Source of the DNA: Accumulibacter sp.
GTDB taxonomy: Bacteria; Pseudomonadota; Gammaproteobacteria; Burkholderiales; Rhodocyclaceae
Direction: 5' to 3'
Length of the DNA stretch: 5,285 nt
NCBI GenBank assembly: GCA_031267455.1
Contig: JAIRZC010000031.1
Location: 1 to 5,285 of the forward strand
Shown here one piece after another: positions 1 through 5,285 of this stretch. The notes under the pieces were generated by a model. It had not been told where the DNA came from, made no database searches, and saw only the letters and a list, made by a program, of their open reading frames with translations. Both the position numbers and the translations under genes were made by a program. Position 1 is the first letter of the stretch. Each line of letters opens with the position of its first letter.

Positions 1-1
1 G

Positions 2-676
2 AGCCGGATACTTCCCGATCCCCTGGCCGTCGTCAGGGCGGGTCTCCGTCTCGCGGCGTCCGGCGAACTTTGGCGTCACGTCTGGGTCAGCGCTTTTCGC
101 GCGCTCGCCGGTTTTTTCATCGGCGGCGGCTTCGGGCTTTTGCTTGGCCTTTTGACGGGTTCGTTCCGGCAAGCGGAAATCGCCCTGGACACTTCGCTCC
201 AGATGATACGGAATATTCCGCCGCTCGCGCTGATTCCCCTGGTCATCCTCTGGTTCGGCATCGACGAGGCGGCCAAGCTTTTCCTGATTTCGCTCGGGGT
301 TTTTTTCGTCGTCTATATCAATACCTTCCACGGAATCCGCTCGGTCGACCCGGATCTGATCGAGATGGGCAGGAGCTACGGCTTGAAGGGCTGGGAGCTT
401 TACCGCGAAATCATCCTTCCGGGCGCGCTCTCGTCGATCCTCGTCGGCGTTCGTTATGCGCTCGGGTTTATGTGGGTTCTTCTGATCGTCGCCGAAACGA
501 TTTCGGCGCAGGAGGGTATCGGTTATATGACAATGAACGCGCGCGAGTTTTTGCAGACCGACGTCGTCCTTTTGGGAATCCTTTTGTACGCGCTGCTCGG
601 CAAGGCCGCCGATGTCGTCGCCCGGACGCTCGAGAGCCATTGGCTCAAATGGAATACCGCGTACGAGACGGCATGA
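2..676 (+). CDS. ssuC: Aliphatic sulfonate ABC transporter permease SsuC (5' partial)
   Basis: This is the inner-membrane permease of the sulfonate importer. It would form a homodimeric channel that takes substrate from SsuA and couples to SsuB. The frame is open from base 2, giving 224 residues up to a TGA at 674-676. From memory, E. coli SsuC has about 263 residues, so roughly 35 N-terminal residues, including the first membrane segment, lie outside the window. The visible start (ILPDP, then ASGELWRH) lines up with E. coli SsuC just after its first helix. Hydrophobic segments follow at about residues 34-53, 72-86, 92-106, 146-166 and 188-205. The cytoplasmic EAA loop that docks on the ATPase is clear: E121-MGRSYG-127 followed by ILPGAL at 138-143. 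Further family signatures are IPLVILWFGID and MNAREFLQTDVV. The next gene begins about 113 bp downstream, a looser spacing than in compact ssu operons. The assignment to the SsuC family is firm; the substrate (alkane- or arylsulfonate, possibly taurine) is inferred. Confidence 0.93.
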   Translation, partial: SRILPDPLAVVRAGLRLAASGELWRHVWVSAFRALAGFFIGGGFGLLLGLLTGSFRQAEIALDTSLQMIRNIPPLALIPLVILWFGIDEAAKLFLISLGVFFVVYINTFHGIRSVDPDLIEMGRSYGLKGWELYREIILPGALSSILVGVRYALGFMWVLLIVAETISAQEGIGYMTMNAREFLQTDVVLLGILLYALLGKAADVVARTLESHWLKWNTAYETA

Positions 677-779
677 AAAAGGCGAGCGCGTCCATGAGAC
701 GCTGGTGACGCCAGGGGGGCGGGAGCGGCGGCGCGGAACCGAAGCTGCGATTCCGGAAGATTTTCCGACGATTGGAAAA

Positions 780-784
780 AAGGA
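780..784 (+). promoter_or_regulatory. Ribosome binding site for ssuB ATG 790 (competing site at 862-869)
   Basis: AAGGA at 780-784 lies 5 nt before the ATG at 790. A second purine-rich site, GAGGAAGG at 862-869, lies 7 nt before an in-frame GTG at 877. The sequence therefore supports two possible starts. The choice decides whether the residues encoded by 790-876, which include an 11-bp tandem repeat, are part of the protein. Confidence 0.45.
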
Positions 785-789
785 ATGAC

Positions 790-1839
790 ATGGGGAATGG
801 AGGGTTTTTGGGGAAGTTTTGGGGAAGCTTTCACAAAAAGGCGCGTCCTTTCGGCGGCGCGGAGGAAGGCGCCCGGGTGTCTGGCCCGGCGGACAAAAGC
901 TTTCTCGCGGAAAAGGGAATCGGCGTCCGAGTCCGGGGGCTCGTCAAGCGTTTCGGCGATCGCGAGGTATTGCGCGAACTGAATCTCGAAATCCCGCGCG
1001 GGGAATTCGTCTGCGTCGTCGGACGCAGCGGCTGCGGGAAAAGTACTTTCCTGCGTCTGTTGGCCGGTCTCGAGGAGATTTCGTCGGGGACCGTCGATTT
1101 TGGCGATTCCCCGGCGAAGGGGCGGCGCAAAGACGCGCGAATCATGTTCCAGGATCCGCGTCTTCTTCCGTGGCGAACGGTGATCGAGAATATCGCGATC
1201 GGTTTTTCGGGCGGTGAGATCGACGGGCAGGCGCGCGAAGTCGCAAAGCAAGTCGGGCTTGCCGACCGCGCCGACGACTGGCCGGGCCGGCTTTCGGGCG
1301 GGCAGCGGCAGCGCGTTGCCCTGGCGCGCGCGCTGATCCACCGTCCTCGCCTTCTGCTGCTCGACGAACCGCTCGGCGCGCTCGACGCGCTCACGCGGCT
1401 GGAGATGCAGCGCCTCATCGAGAATGTATGGAAACAGCATGAATTCACGGCGGTGCTCGTGACGCACGATGTCTCCGAGGCAACGATCCTCGGAGATCGG
1501 ATCCTCCTGATCGAGGATGGGTGCGTGACCCTCGATGAAAAAGTCGATCTGCCGCGTCCGAGAGAATATGGGCAACCCGGCCTGGCGGCGATCGGCCGCC
1601 GCGTTCTCAAGCGGATCATGTCGATCGATTCGATCGATCCTTGCAACCGTGTCAGGGGGAGGATCGTCGATATCCAGATCGGGAAGCCGCTCTCGGAAGT
1701 CAGCGTCGAGACAGAAGGTGGGATCATCGCGGTCGCGATTTCGAGCCGCTCGCTCAGCGAGCAGCCCTTTGAGCTAGGAAGCGAGGTTTTCGCGTTTTTC
1801 AAATCGAACGAGCTTATTTTGGCAACGGACGCGGGCTAA
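790..1839 (+). CDS. ssuB: Sulfonate ABC transporter ATPase SsuB with C-terminal Mop/TOBE (SsuF-like) domain
   Basis: This cytoplasmic ATPase would drive SsuC. Numbered from a TTG at 772 (subtract 6 for the ATG at 790), it shows Walker A GRSGCGKST 84-92, Q-loop glutamine 127 in MFQDPRLLPW, signature LSGGQRQR 174-181, Walker B LLLLDEP with D198 and E199, D-loop LGALD 201-205 and switch histidine H232 in VTHD. DARLLPW- and VDIPRPR-like segments place it in the SsuB family. The ABC part ends near residue 283. Residues 292-351 form a Mop/TOBE domain (NRVRGRIVDIQIG at its start, GSEVFAFFKS near its end), which E. coli SsuB (about 255 aa) lacks; it resembles stand-alone SsuF of Pseudomonas. The start is uncertain. 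ATG 790 has AAGGA at 780-784, 5 nt upstream. GTG 877 has GAGGAAGG at 862-869, 7 nt upstream, and gives an N-terminus closer to family length. TTG 772 is possible but has a poor ribosome site. The first ~40 residues match nothing I recognise. Confidence 0.93.
   Translation: MGNGGFLGKFWGSFHKKARPFGGAEEGARVSGPADKSFLAEKGIGVRVRGLVKRFGDREVLRELNLEIPRGEFVCVVGRSGCGKSTFLRLLAGLEEISSGTVDFGDSPAKGRRKDARIMFQDPRLLPWRTVIENIAIGFSGGEIDGQAREVAKQVGLADRADDWPGRLSGGQRQRVALARALIHRPRLLLLDEPLGALDALTRLEMQRLIENVWKQHEFTAVLVTHDVSEATILGDRILLIEDGCVTLDEKVDLPRPREYGQPGLAAIGRRVLKRIMSIDSIDPCNRVRGRIVDIQIGKPLSEVSVETEGGIIAVAISSRSLSEQPFELGSEVFAFFKSNELILATDAG
806..827 (+). repeat. Perfect tandem 11-mer (2 copies) near the ssuB 5' end
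   Basis: TTTTGGGGAAG occurs twice back to back, at 806-816 and 817-827. The unit is not a multiple of three, so loss or gain of a copy would shift the frame of any protein started at 790. It would not affect one started at GTG 877. The repeat supplies two of the four G-tracts in 792-824. Confidence 0.85.
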
Positions 1840-1927
1840 CGCGCTTGTTTTGCAATTTTCGCGCGGGACGGGAAAATTCGACGCGAGGCGGCCCTTTGCG
1901 CGAAAGGATCGTATTTCCGACATTCCC

Positions 1928-1943
1928 GCAGGCCCGCAGGCCC
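1928..1943 (+). repeat. Short tandem repeat (GCAGGCCC x2) in the ssuB-ssuA spacer
   Basis: GCAGGCCC occurs twice head to tail at 1928-1935 and 1936-1943. It lies in the 215-bp spacer (1840-2054), which otherwise holds the A-tract at 1972-1978 and the palindrome at 1991-2007. No function is apparent. I see no gene and no convincing terminator in this spacer. Confidence 0.6.
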
Positions 1944-1990
1944 GAAGTTTCCGTCGTTATATGCTTTTCATAAAAAAATCGTTCCTTTCA

Positions 1991-2007
1991 TTCCATCGCC
2001 GATGGAA
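1991..2007. promoter_or_regulatory. 17-bp palindrome upstream of first ssuA, operator-like
   Basis: TTCCATCG at 1991-1998 and CGATGGAA at 2000-2007 are perfect 8-bp inverted repeats around a single C. The centre lies about 55 bp before the first ssuA start and just after an A-tract (1972-1978). The size and symmetry fit a dimeric regulator site, but a hairpin with a 1-nt loop cannot form as such, so a DNA site is more likely than an RNA stem. Its half-sites recur before the second ssuA. The regulator is unknown; CysB- or Cbl-type control is known for sulfonate genes elsewhere, but I do not recognise a CysB motif here. Confidence 0.4.
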
Positions 2008-2054
2008 ACTTTCCGCGGGAGAATTTTTCGTCAACAGGAAATGGAGAAACGAAT

Positions 2055-2993
2055 ATGCGACGTTTGTTTTTGAAAGTTTTTCTGGGCGCGTTGTTCAGCG
2101 CCGCGTTCATGGCGTCTTCACACGCCGGATACAATCCGAAAGTCCTGCGCATCGGCTTTCAGAAGTCGGCCAGCGTACTGACGCTGATCAAGGCGCGGGG
2201 AACGCTGGAAAAGCGTTTTTCACCCAGTGGCATCGAGGTGAAATGGATCGAATTCCCGGCGGGTCCGCAAATGCTCGAGGGTTTGAACATCGGCGCGATC
2301 GATATCGGTTATGTCGGAGAAGCGCCGCCGATCTTCGCGCAGGCGGCTGGCGCGGATTTCGTTTATGTCGCGTATGAAGGAAGCTCGCCCGGCGCCGAGG
2401 CTTTGCTGGCGCGGAAGGATTCTCCGATAAACGAGGTTCGCGAGCTCAAGGGGAAAAAAATAGCGCTCAACAAGGGATCCAACGTTCATTATTTTCTTGT
2501 CAAACTGCTCGAAAAGAACGGACTGAAATACAGTGACATTCAGCCGGTCTTTCTCGCGCCCGCGGACGCGCGGGCGGCTTTCGAGCGCGGGAGCGTCGAT
2601 GCCTGGGTCATCTGGGATCCCTATGCCGCCGCTTCGGAAAAGCAGATCGGCGCGCGCGTCCTTTCGGACGCGACGGGCGTCGTGAAGAATTATGCTTATT
2701 TTCTCGCCGAGCGGACTTTCGCGACGAAGAGCGCGGATACCCTGGCGCAGCTGTTCGAGGAACTGCGCAAAGAGGGCGAATGGGTCAATCGGAACCATAA
2801 GGAAGCCTCGCTGCGGGTCGCGCCCCTGCAAGGACTCGACGAGGACATCGTCGAAAAAACCTTGCGCCATTACAGCAACGTCTTCAAACCGATCACCGAT
2901 TCGGTGCTCACCGAACAGCAGGAACTGGCCGATGTGTTTTTCGAATTGAAGCTGATTCCGAAGCCGATCAAGGTCAAGGACGCCCTGCCCTGA
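2055..2993 (+). CDS. ssuA: Periplasmic sulfonate-binding protein SsuA, first copy
   Basis: This is a secreted solute-binding protein that would capture sulfonates and present them to SsuC. The 312 residues begin with a Sec signal peptide: MRRLFLK, a hydrophobic core to about residue 21, and probable cleavage after SHA at residue 24. The mature part follows the SsuA/NitT-TauT type II fold: RIGFQK 32-37, EFPAGPQMLEGLN 66-78, GEAPPIFAQAAGAD 88-101, NKGSNVH 139-145, and PADARAAFERGSVDAW 169-184 followed by VIWDP. These blocks closely match E. coli SsuA, which is similar in length. The start is well supported, with GGAG at 2043-2046 lying 8 nt before the ATG. The first ligand-loop segment reads QKSASVLTLIK, one residue longer than in the second copy and lacking the YG found there. 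The gene follows ssuB after 215 bp and may have its own promoter. Family assignment is firm; the exact ligand (alkanesulfonate, arylsulfonate or taurine) is not determined. Confidence 0.93.
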   Translation: MRRLFLKVFLGALFSAAFMASSHAGYNPKVLRIGFQKSASVLTLIKARGTLEKRFSPSGIEVKWIEFPAGPQMLEGLNIGAIDIGYVGEAPPIFAQAAGADFVYVAYEGSSPGAEALLARKDSPINEVRELKGKKIALNKGSNVHYFLVKLLEKNGLKYSDIQPVFLAPADARAAFERGSVDAWVIWDPYAAASEKQIGARVLSDATGVVKNYAYFLAERTFATKSADTLAQLFEELRKEGEWVNRNHKEASLRVAPLQGLDEDIVEKTLRHYSNVFKPITDSVLTEQQELADVFFELKLIPKPIKVKDALP

Positions 2994-3009
2994 TTTACGC
3001 GGCCGTCCG

Positions 3010-3055
3010 CCGCCCGCGCGTCGACTACCGCGGGAGCGGATGGAAAGATTCCATC
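3010..3055 (+). promoter_or_regulatory. Two adjacent hairpins between the two ssuA genes
   Basis: The first stem pairs CCGC 3010-3013 with GCGG 3036-3039 and CCGCG 3014-3018 with CGCGG 3029-3033, with a 2-nt bulge and a 10-nt loop. The second pairs GATGGAA 3039-3045 with TTCCATC 3049-3055 around AGA. The two stems share base 3039, so they cannot both be complete. No T-run follows, so this does not look like an intrinsic terminator. It could stabilise the upstream mRNA or lower readthrough, or the second repeat could be a protein site like the one at 1991-2007. Confidence 0.4.
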
Positions 3056-3082
3056 TTCATTCATTGTGACGAGGATTGTAAA

Positions 3083-4045
3083 ATGAGTTTATTTTCTGGA
3101 AAGAGGCGGCGTGTTCTCGCGCTGTGGGCAGGCGTCGCGGTTCTTGCCGGGAGTTTTGCGCTTCCCTCGCGCGCGCAGTCGCAAGGACAGTTCAGGATTG
3201 GTTATCAGAAATACGGGATACTCGTTCTTCTGAAAGCCCAAGGCGCGTTGGAAAAACGTCTCGCGCCGCTCAAGATCGAAGTCAAATGGACGGAGTTTCC
3301 GGCAGGCCCCGTCATGTTGGAGGGCTTGAACGTTGGCTCGATCGACCTCGGACAGGTGGGCGAAACGCCTCCGATTTTCGCGCAGGCGGCCGGAGCCGAT
3401 CTTGTCTATATCGGTTATGAACCTCCGGAACCCGAAGGCGAGGCGATCATCGTCAAAAGCGATTCGGCGATTCGAACCCTTGCTGGCTTGAAAGGGAAAA
3501 AAGTCGCCCTCAACAAGGGATCGAATGTCCATTACCTGCTCGTGAAGCAATTGGAAAAAGCCGGTCTTCGCTACAGCGATGTCGAGGTTTCGTTTCTCCC
3601 GCCCGCGGATGCGCGCGCGGCCTTCGAACGCGGGAGCGTTGATGCCTGGGTCATTTGGGATCCCTTTCTCGCCGCTGCCCAAAAGCAGTTGGGCGCGCGC
3701 GTCCTGGCGGACGGCAAAGGCGTCGTGAATAATACATCGTTCTATCTCGCCTCGCGCGCCCATGCCGAAAAAAATCCCGAAGTGATCGACATCGTCCTCG
3801 ATGAGCTTTCGAAGCTCGACGAATGGGCGAGGAATAACCGTAAAGACGTCGCCGTCCTGCTCGCTTCGTATATCGGGCTCGAACGATCGATTGCCGAGCT
3901 TTCGGTTTCGCACAACAGTTACGGCGTGAAACCGATCGATGAGGCCGTTCTCGAACAGCAGCAGCAAATTGCCGACACTTTCCTCAATCTGAAATTGATA
4001 CCGAAGGCCGTCAGGGTTCGCGATGCCGCGTTGAAAAAGCGTTGA
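3083..4045 (+). CDS. ssuA: Periplasmic sulfonate-binding protein SsuA, second copy
   Basis: This is a second secreted sulfonate-binding protein of 320 residues, a paralogue of the gene just upstream. It has a signal peptide with a basic start (KRRRVLALW), a hydrophobic core to about residue 27 and probable Sec cleavage after SRA at residue 31. The RRR stretch only loosely recalls a Tat motif. The same blocks follow: RIGYQKYG 38-45, EFPAGPVMLEGLN 71-83, GETPPIFAQAAGAD 93-106, NKGSNVH, and PADARAAFERGSVDAW 174-189 followed by VIWDP. In the 48-residue stretch starting EVKW, 38 positions are identical to the first copy. The first ligand loop (QKYGILVLLK) differs in length and residues, which suggests a different substrate range. 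GAGGA at 3071-3075 sits 7 nt before the ATG. The gene lies 89 bp after the first copy and most likely shares its transcript. It is followed by a terminator-like hairpin. Confidence 0.93.
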   Translation: MSLFSGKRRRVLALWAGVAVLAGSFALPSRAQSQGQFRIGYQKYGILVLLKAQGALEKRLAPLKIEVKWTEFPAGPVMLEGLNVGSIDLGQVGETPPIFAQAAGADLVYIGYEPPEPEGEAIIVKSDSAIRTLAGLKGKKVALNKGSNVHYLLVKQLEKAGLRYSDVEVSFLPPADARAAFERGSVDAWVIWDPFLAAAQKQLGARVLADGKGVVNNTSFYLASRAHAEKNPEVIDIVLDELSKLDEWARNNRKDVAVLLASYIGLERSIAELSVSHNSYGVKPIDEAVLEQQQQIADTFLNLKLIPKAVRVRDAALKKR

Positions 4046-4059
4046 CCCGAGCGATGCGC

Positions 4060-4105
4060 CGGCGGCGTGGAAGCGATTGGAAAAAATTCCGGCCGCCGAC
4101 TTTTT
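4060..4105 (+). terminator. Putative rho-independent terminator (or metK leader attenuator)
   Basis: CGGCGGC at 4060-4066 pairs perfectly with GCCGCCG at 4092-4098. After a small internal loop, GGAA 4069-4072 pairs with TTCC 4087-4090, leaving a 14-nt A-rich loop. Two bases later comes TTTTT at 4101-4105. A GC-rich stem followed by a T-run is the intrinsic terminator pattern, though the T-run is short and the loop long. It sits between the sulfonate transport genes and metK, only 17 nt before the metK start. It would therefore either end the ssu transcript or act within a metK leader. Confidence 0.55.
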
Positions 4106-4122
4106 GATCGAATCGAATAAAA

Positions 4123-5283
4123 ATGACCCAAGAGTACATATTCACCTCGGAGTCGGTATCGGAAGGGCACCCGGACAAGGTAGCCGACCAGATATCCGAC
4201 GGGATTCTGGACGCGATTCTCGCGGAAGACCGGAACGGGCGTGTCGCGTGCGAGACGCTGGTATCGACGGGTCTCGTCGTGATTTCGGGCGAGATCACGA
4301 CGAAGGCGCACATTGACTATCGGGGAATTGCGCAGGACGTCATTCGGCGGATCGGCTACGACGATTCGGAGATAGGTTTTGACTACAAGAGTTGCGCGAT
4401 CCTGACGGCGATCAACCGTCAATCGCCGGACATTGCGCAGGGCGTTGACGAAGGCCGGGGACTCGACCTTGATCAGGGCGCGGGCGACCAGGGGCTGATG
4501 TTCGGATACGCGTGCAACGAAACGCCGACGCTCCTGCCGTTTCCGATCTACTACGCGCACCGGATCATGCAGCGGCAGGCCGAAATGAGGCGTTCCGGAA
4601 AATTCGACGGGCTGCGTCCGGACGCCAAGAGTCAAATCTCGGTTCGGTACATCGACGACAAGCCGGCGTACATCGACACGATCGTCGTCTCGACGCAACA
4701 CGCGCCGGAAGTATCGCACGCGCAACTGAGCGAATGCGTGATCGAAGAAATCATCAAACCGGTCGTTCCGAAGGAAATGATCAACGGCAAAACGCGCTAC
4801 CTGATCAACCCGACGGGGCGTTTCGTCATTGGAGGCCCCCACGGCGACTGCGGCCTGACGGGTCGAAAAATCATCGTCGACACCTACGGGGGGATGGCGC
4901 GTCACGGAGGCGGGGCGTTCTCGGGGAAAGACCCGTCGAAAGTCGACCGGTCGGCGGCCTACGCGGCGCGGCACGTTGCGAAGAACCTCGTCGCGGCGGG
5001 TCTGGCCGAGCGATGCGAAGTGCAGATTGCCTACGCGATCGGAGTGGCGCGACCGGTATCGCTGATGGTGCGCACCTGCGGGACGGGGAAGATTCCGGAC
5101 GAAAAACTCGTCCAACTCGTCGAAGCGCGCTTCGATTTGAGGCCCAAGGGAATCATCGAGTCGCTGGACCTCCTGCGCCCGATTTACTCGAAGACGGCCG
5201 CTTATGGTCACTTCGGACGCGACGAACCCGAATTCACCTGGGAAGCTATCGACCGCGCCGAGGAGATCAGGCACTCTCTCTGA
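4123..5283 (+). CDS. metK: S-adenosylmethionine synthetase (methionine adenosyltransferase)
   Basis: MetK makes S-adenosylmethionine from methionine and ATP, releasing phosphate and pyrophosphate, in the cytoplasm as a tetramer. The gene is complete at 386 residues (E. coli MetK about 384), ending at TGA 5281-5283. It opens with the family signature [13 protein letters not shown] at 7-19, including the catalytic histidine H16 and a Mg-binding aspartate D18. The GAGDQG hexapeptide is at 119-124 and the phosphate-binding loop GGGAFSGKD at 262-270. Other blocks are [35 protein letters not shown] and, near the end, TAAYGHFGR. The start is set by the conserved N-terminus, even though the upstream sequence (GAATAAAA) has no good Shine-Dalgarno match, which is unusual for a gene expected to be highly expressed. 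Sequence details ([24 protein letters not shown]) fit the beta/gamma-proteobacterial type. It lies 77 bp after the second ssuA on the same strand. No essential residue appears to be missing. Confidence 0.97.
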   Translation: MTQEYIFTSESVSEGHPDKVADQISDGILDAILAEDRNGRVACETLVSTGLVVISGEITTKAHIDYRGIAQDVIRRIGYDDSEIGFDYKSCAILTAINRQSPDIAQGVDEGRGLDLDQGAGDQGLMFGYACNETPTLLPFPIYYAHRIMQRQAEMRRSGKFDGLRPDAKSQISVRYIDDKPAYIDTIVVSTQHAPEVSHAQLSECVIEEIIKPVVPKEMINGKTRYLINPTGRFVIGGPHGDCGLTGRKIIVDTYGGMARHGGGAFSGKDPSKVDRSAAYAARHVAKNLVAAGLAERCEVQIAYAIGVARPVSLMVRTCGTGKIPDEKLVQLVEARFDLRPKGIIESLDLLRPIYSKTAAYGHFGRDEPEFTWEAIDRAEEIRHSL

Positions 5284-5285
5284 AA

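Noticed and set aside
681..712. Imperfect hairpin after the ssuC stop (AGCGCGTC / GACGCT)
   Set aside because: The stem is bulged and no T-run follows; not convincing as a terminator.
754..767. Short inverted repeat CGGAA-GATT-TTCCG before ssuB
   Set aside because: A 5-bp stem without a T-run is expected by chance at this base composition.
523..1802. Minus-strand open frames of 350 and 323 codons opposite ssuB
   Set aside because: Low-complexity shadows of ssuB with no recognisable domain; the plus-strand frame carries every ABC motif in order.
1840..1865. CGCGC / GCGCG inverted repeat just after the ssuB stop
   Set aside because: Only 5 bp with a 16-nt loop and no T-run; likely chance in GC-rich DNA.
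1948..1974. Sigma-70-like promoter (TATGCT or CATAAA as -10) before the first ssuA
   Set aside because: The region is AT-rich and plausible, but no matching -35 element sits at proper spacing, so I do not list it as a promoter.
1850..2377. Plus-strand open frame of 175 codons overlapping the first ssuA
   Set aside because: It overlaps ssuA in another frame, has no motif and lacks a good ribosome site; the SsuA frame is unambiguous.
4046..4122. SAM-responsive riboswitch ahead of metK
   Set aside because: The 77-bp leader is too short for SAM-I, and I see neither the SAM-II nor the SAM/SAH pseudoknot core; only a simple hairpin with a T-run is present.
3919..5274. Long open frame (451 codons) on the minus strand opposite metK
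   Set aside because: It is rich in Arg, Asp and Val, typical of the antisense shadow of a GC-rich gene, and it lies wholly opposite metK and the end of ssuA, both with clear family motifs.

Overview
This GC-rich window is a same-strand (+) gene block from what looks like a proteobacterium, most likely of the beta/gamma branch. That placement rests on the close match of the ABC genes to the SsuC/SsuB/SsuA families and on a MetK of the beta/gamma type. I cannot name the genus. I see no phage, IS, CRISPR, tRNA or rRNA signature.

Layout: (1) 2-676, the C-terminal ~225 residues of an SsuC-type sulfonate ABC permease, cut by the window start. (2) ~790-1839, an SsuB-type ATPase with a C-terminal Mop/TOBE (molbindin-like) domain resembling the stand-alone SsuF protein of pseudomonads, so apparently an SsuB-SsuF fusion. 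Its start is uncertain and its 5' end carries a tandem 11-mer and four G-tracts. (3) A 215-bp spacer with an A-tract and a 17-bp near-perfect palindrome. (4) 2055-2993 and 3083-4045, two tandem paralogous SsuA-type periplasmic sulfonate-binding proteins, separated by an 89-bp spacer that can form two adjacent hairpins and reuses the half-sites of the upstream palindrome. (5) 4046-4122, a GC-rich hairpin followed by five T's. (6) 4123-5283, complete metK (S-adenosylmethionine synthetase).

How the genes work together: the two SsuA proteins would capture alkane- or aryl-sulfonates in the periplasm and deliver them to an SsuC dimer powered by the SsuB(-F) ATPase, for use as a sulfur source. The desulfonating enzymes (SsuD monooxygenase, SsuE flavin reductase) are not in the window and may lie upstream of ssuC. 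MetK converts methionine, a product of sulfur assimilation, and ATP into SAM. It may be a physical neighbour only, since a terminator-like hairpin separates it from the transport genes.

The uptake system itself is a known type. The points worth a second look are the SsuB-Mop fusion and its palindromic junction, the possible G-quadruplex and tandem repeat at the ssuB start, the half-sites shared by both ssuA leaders, the diverged ligand loops of the two binding proteins, and the terminator or attenuator directly ahead of metK. No gene-free stretch exceeds about 215 bp.
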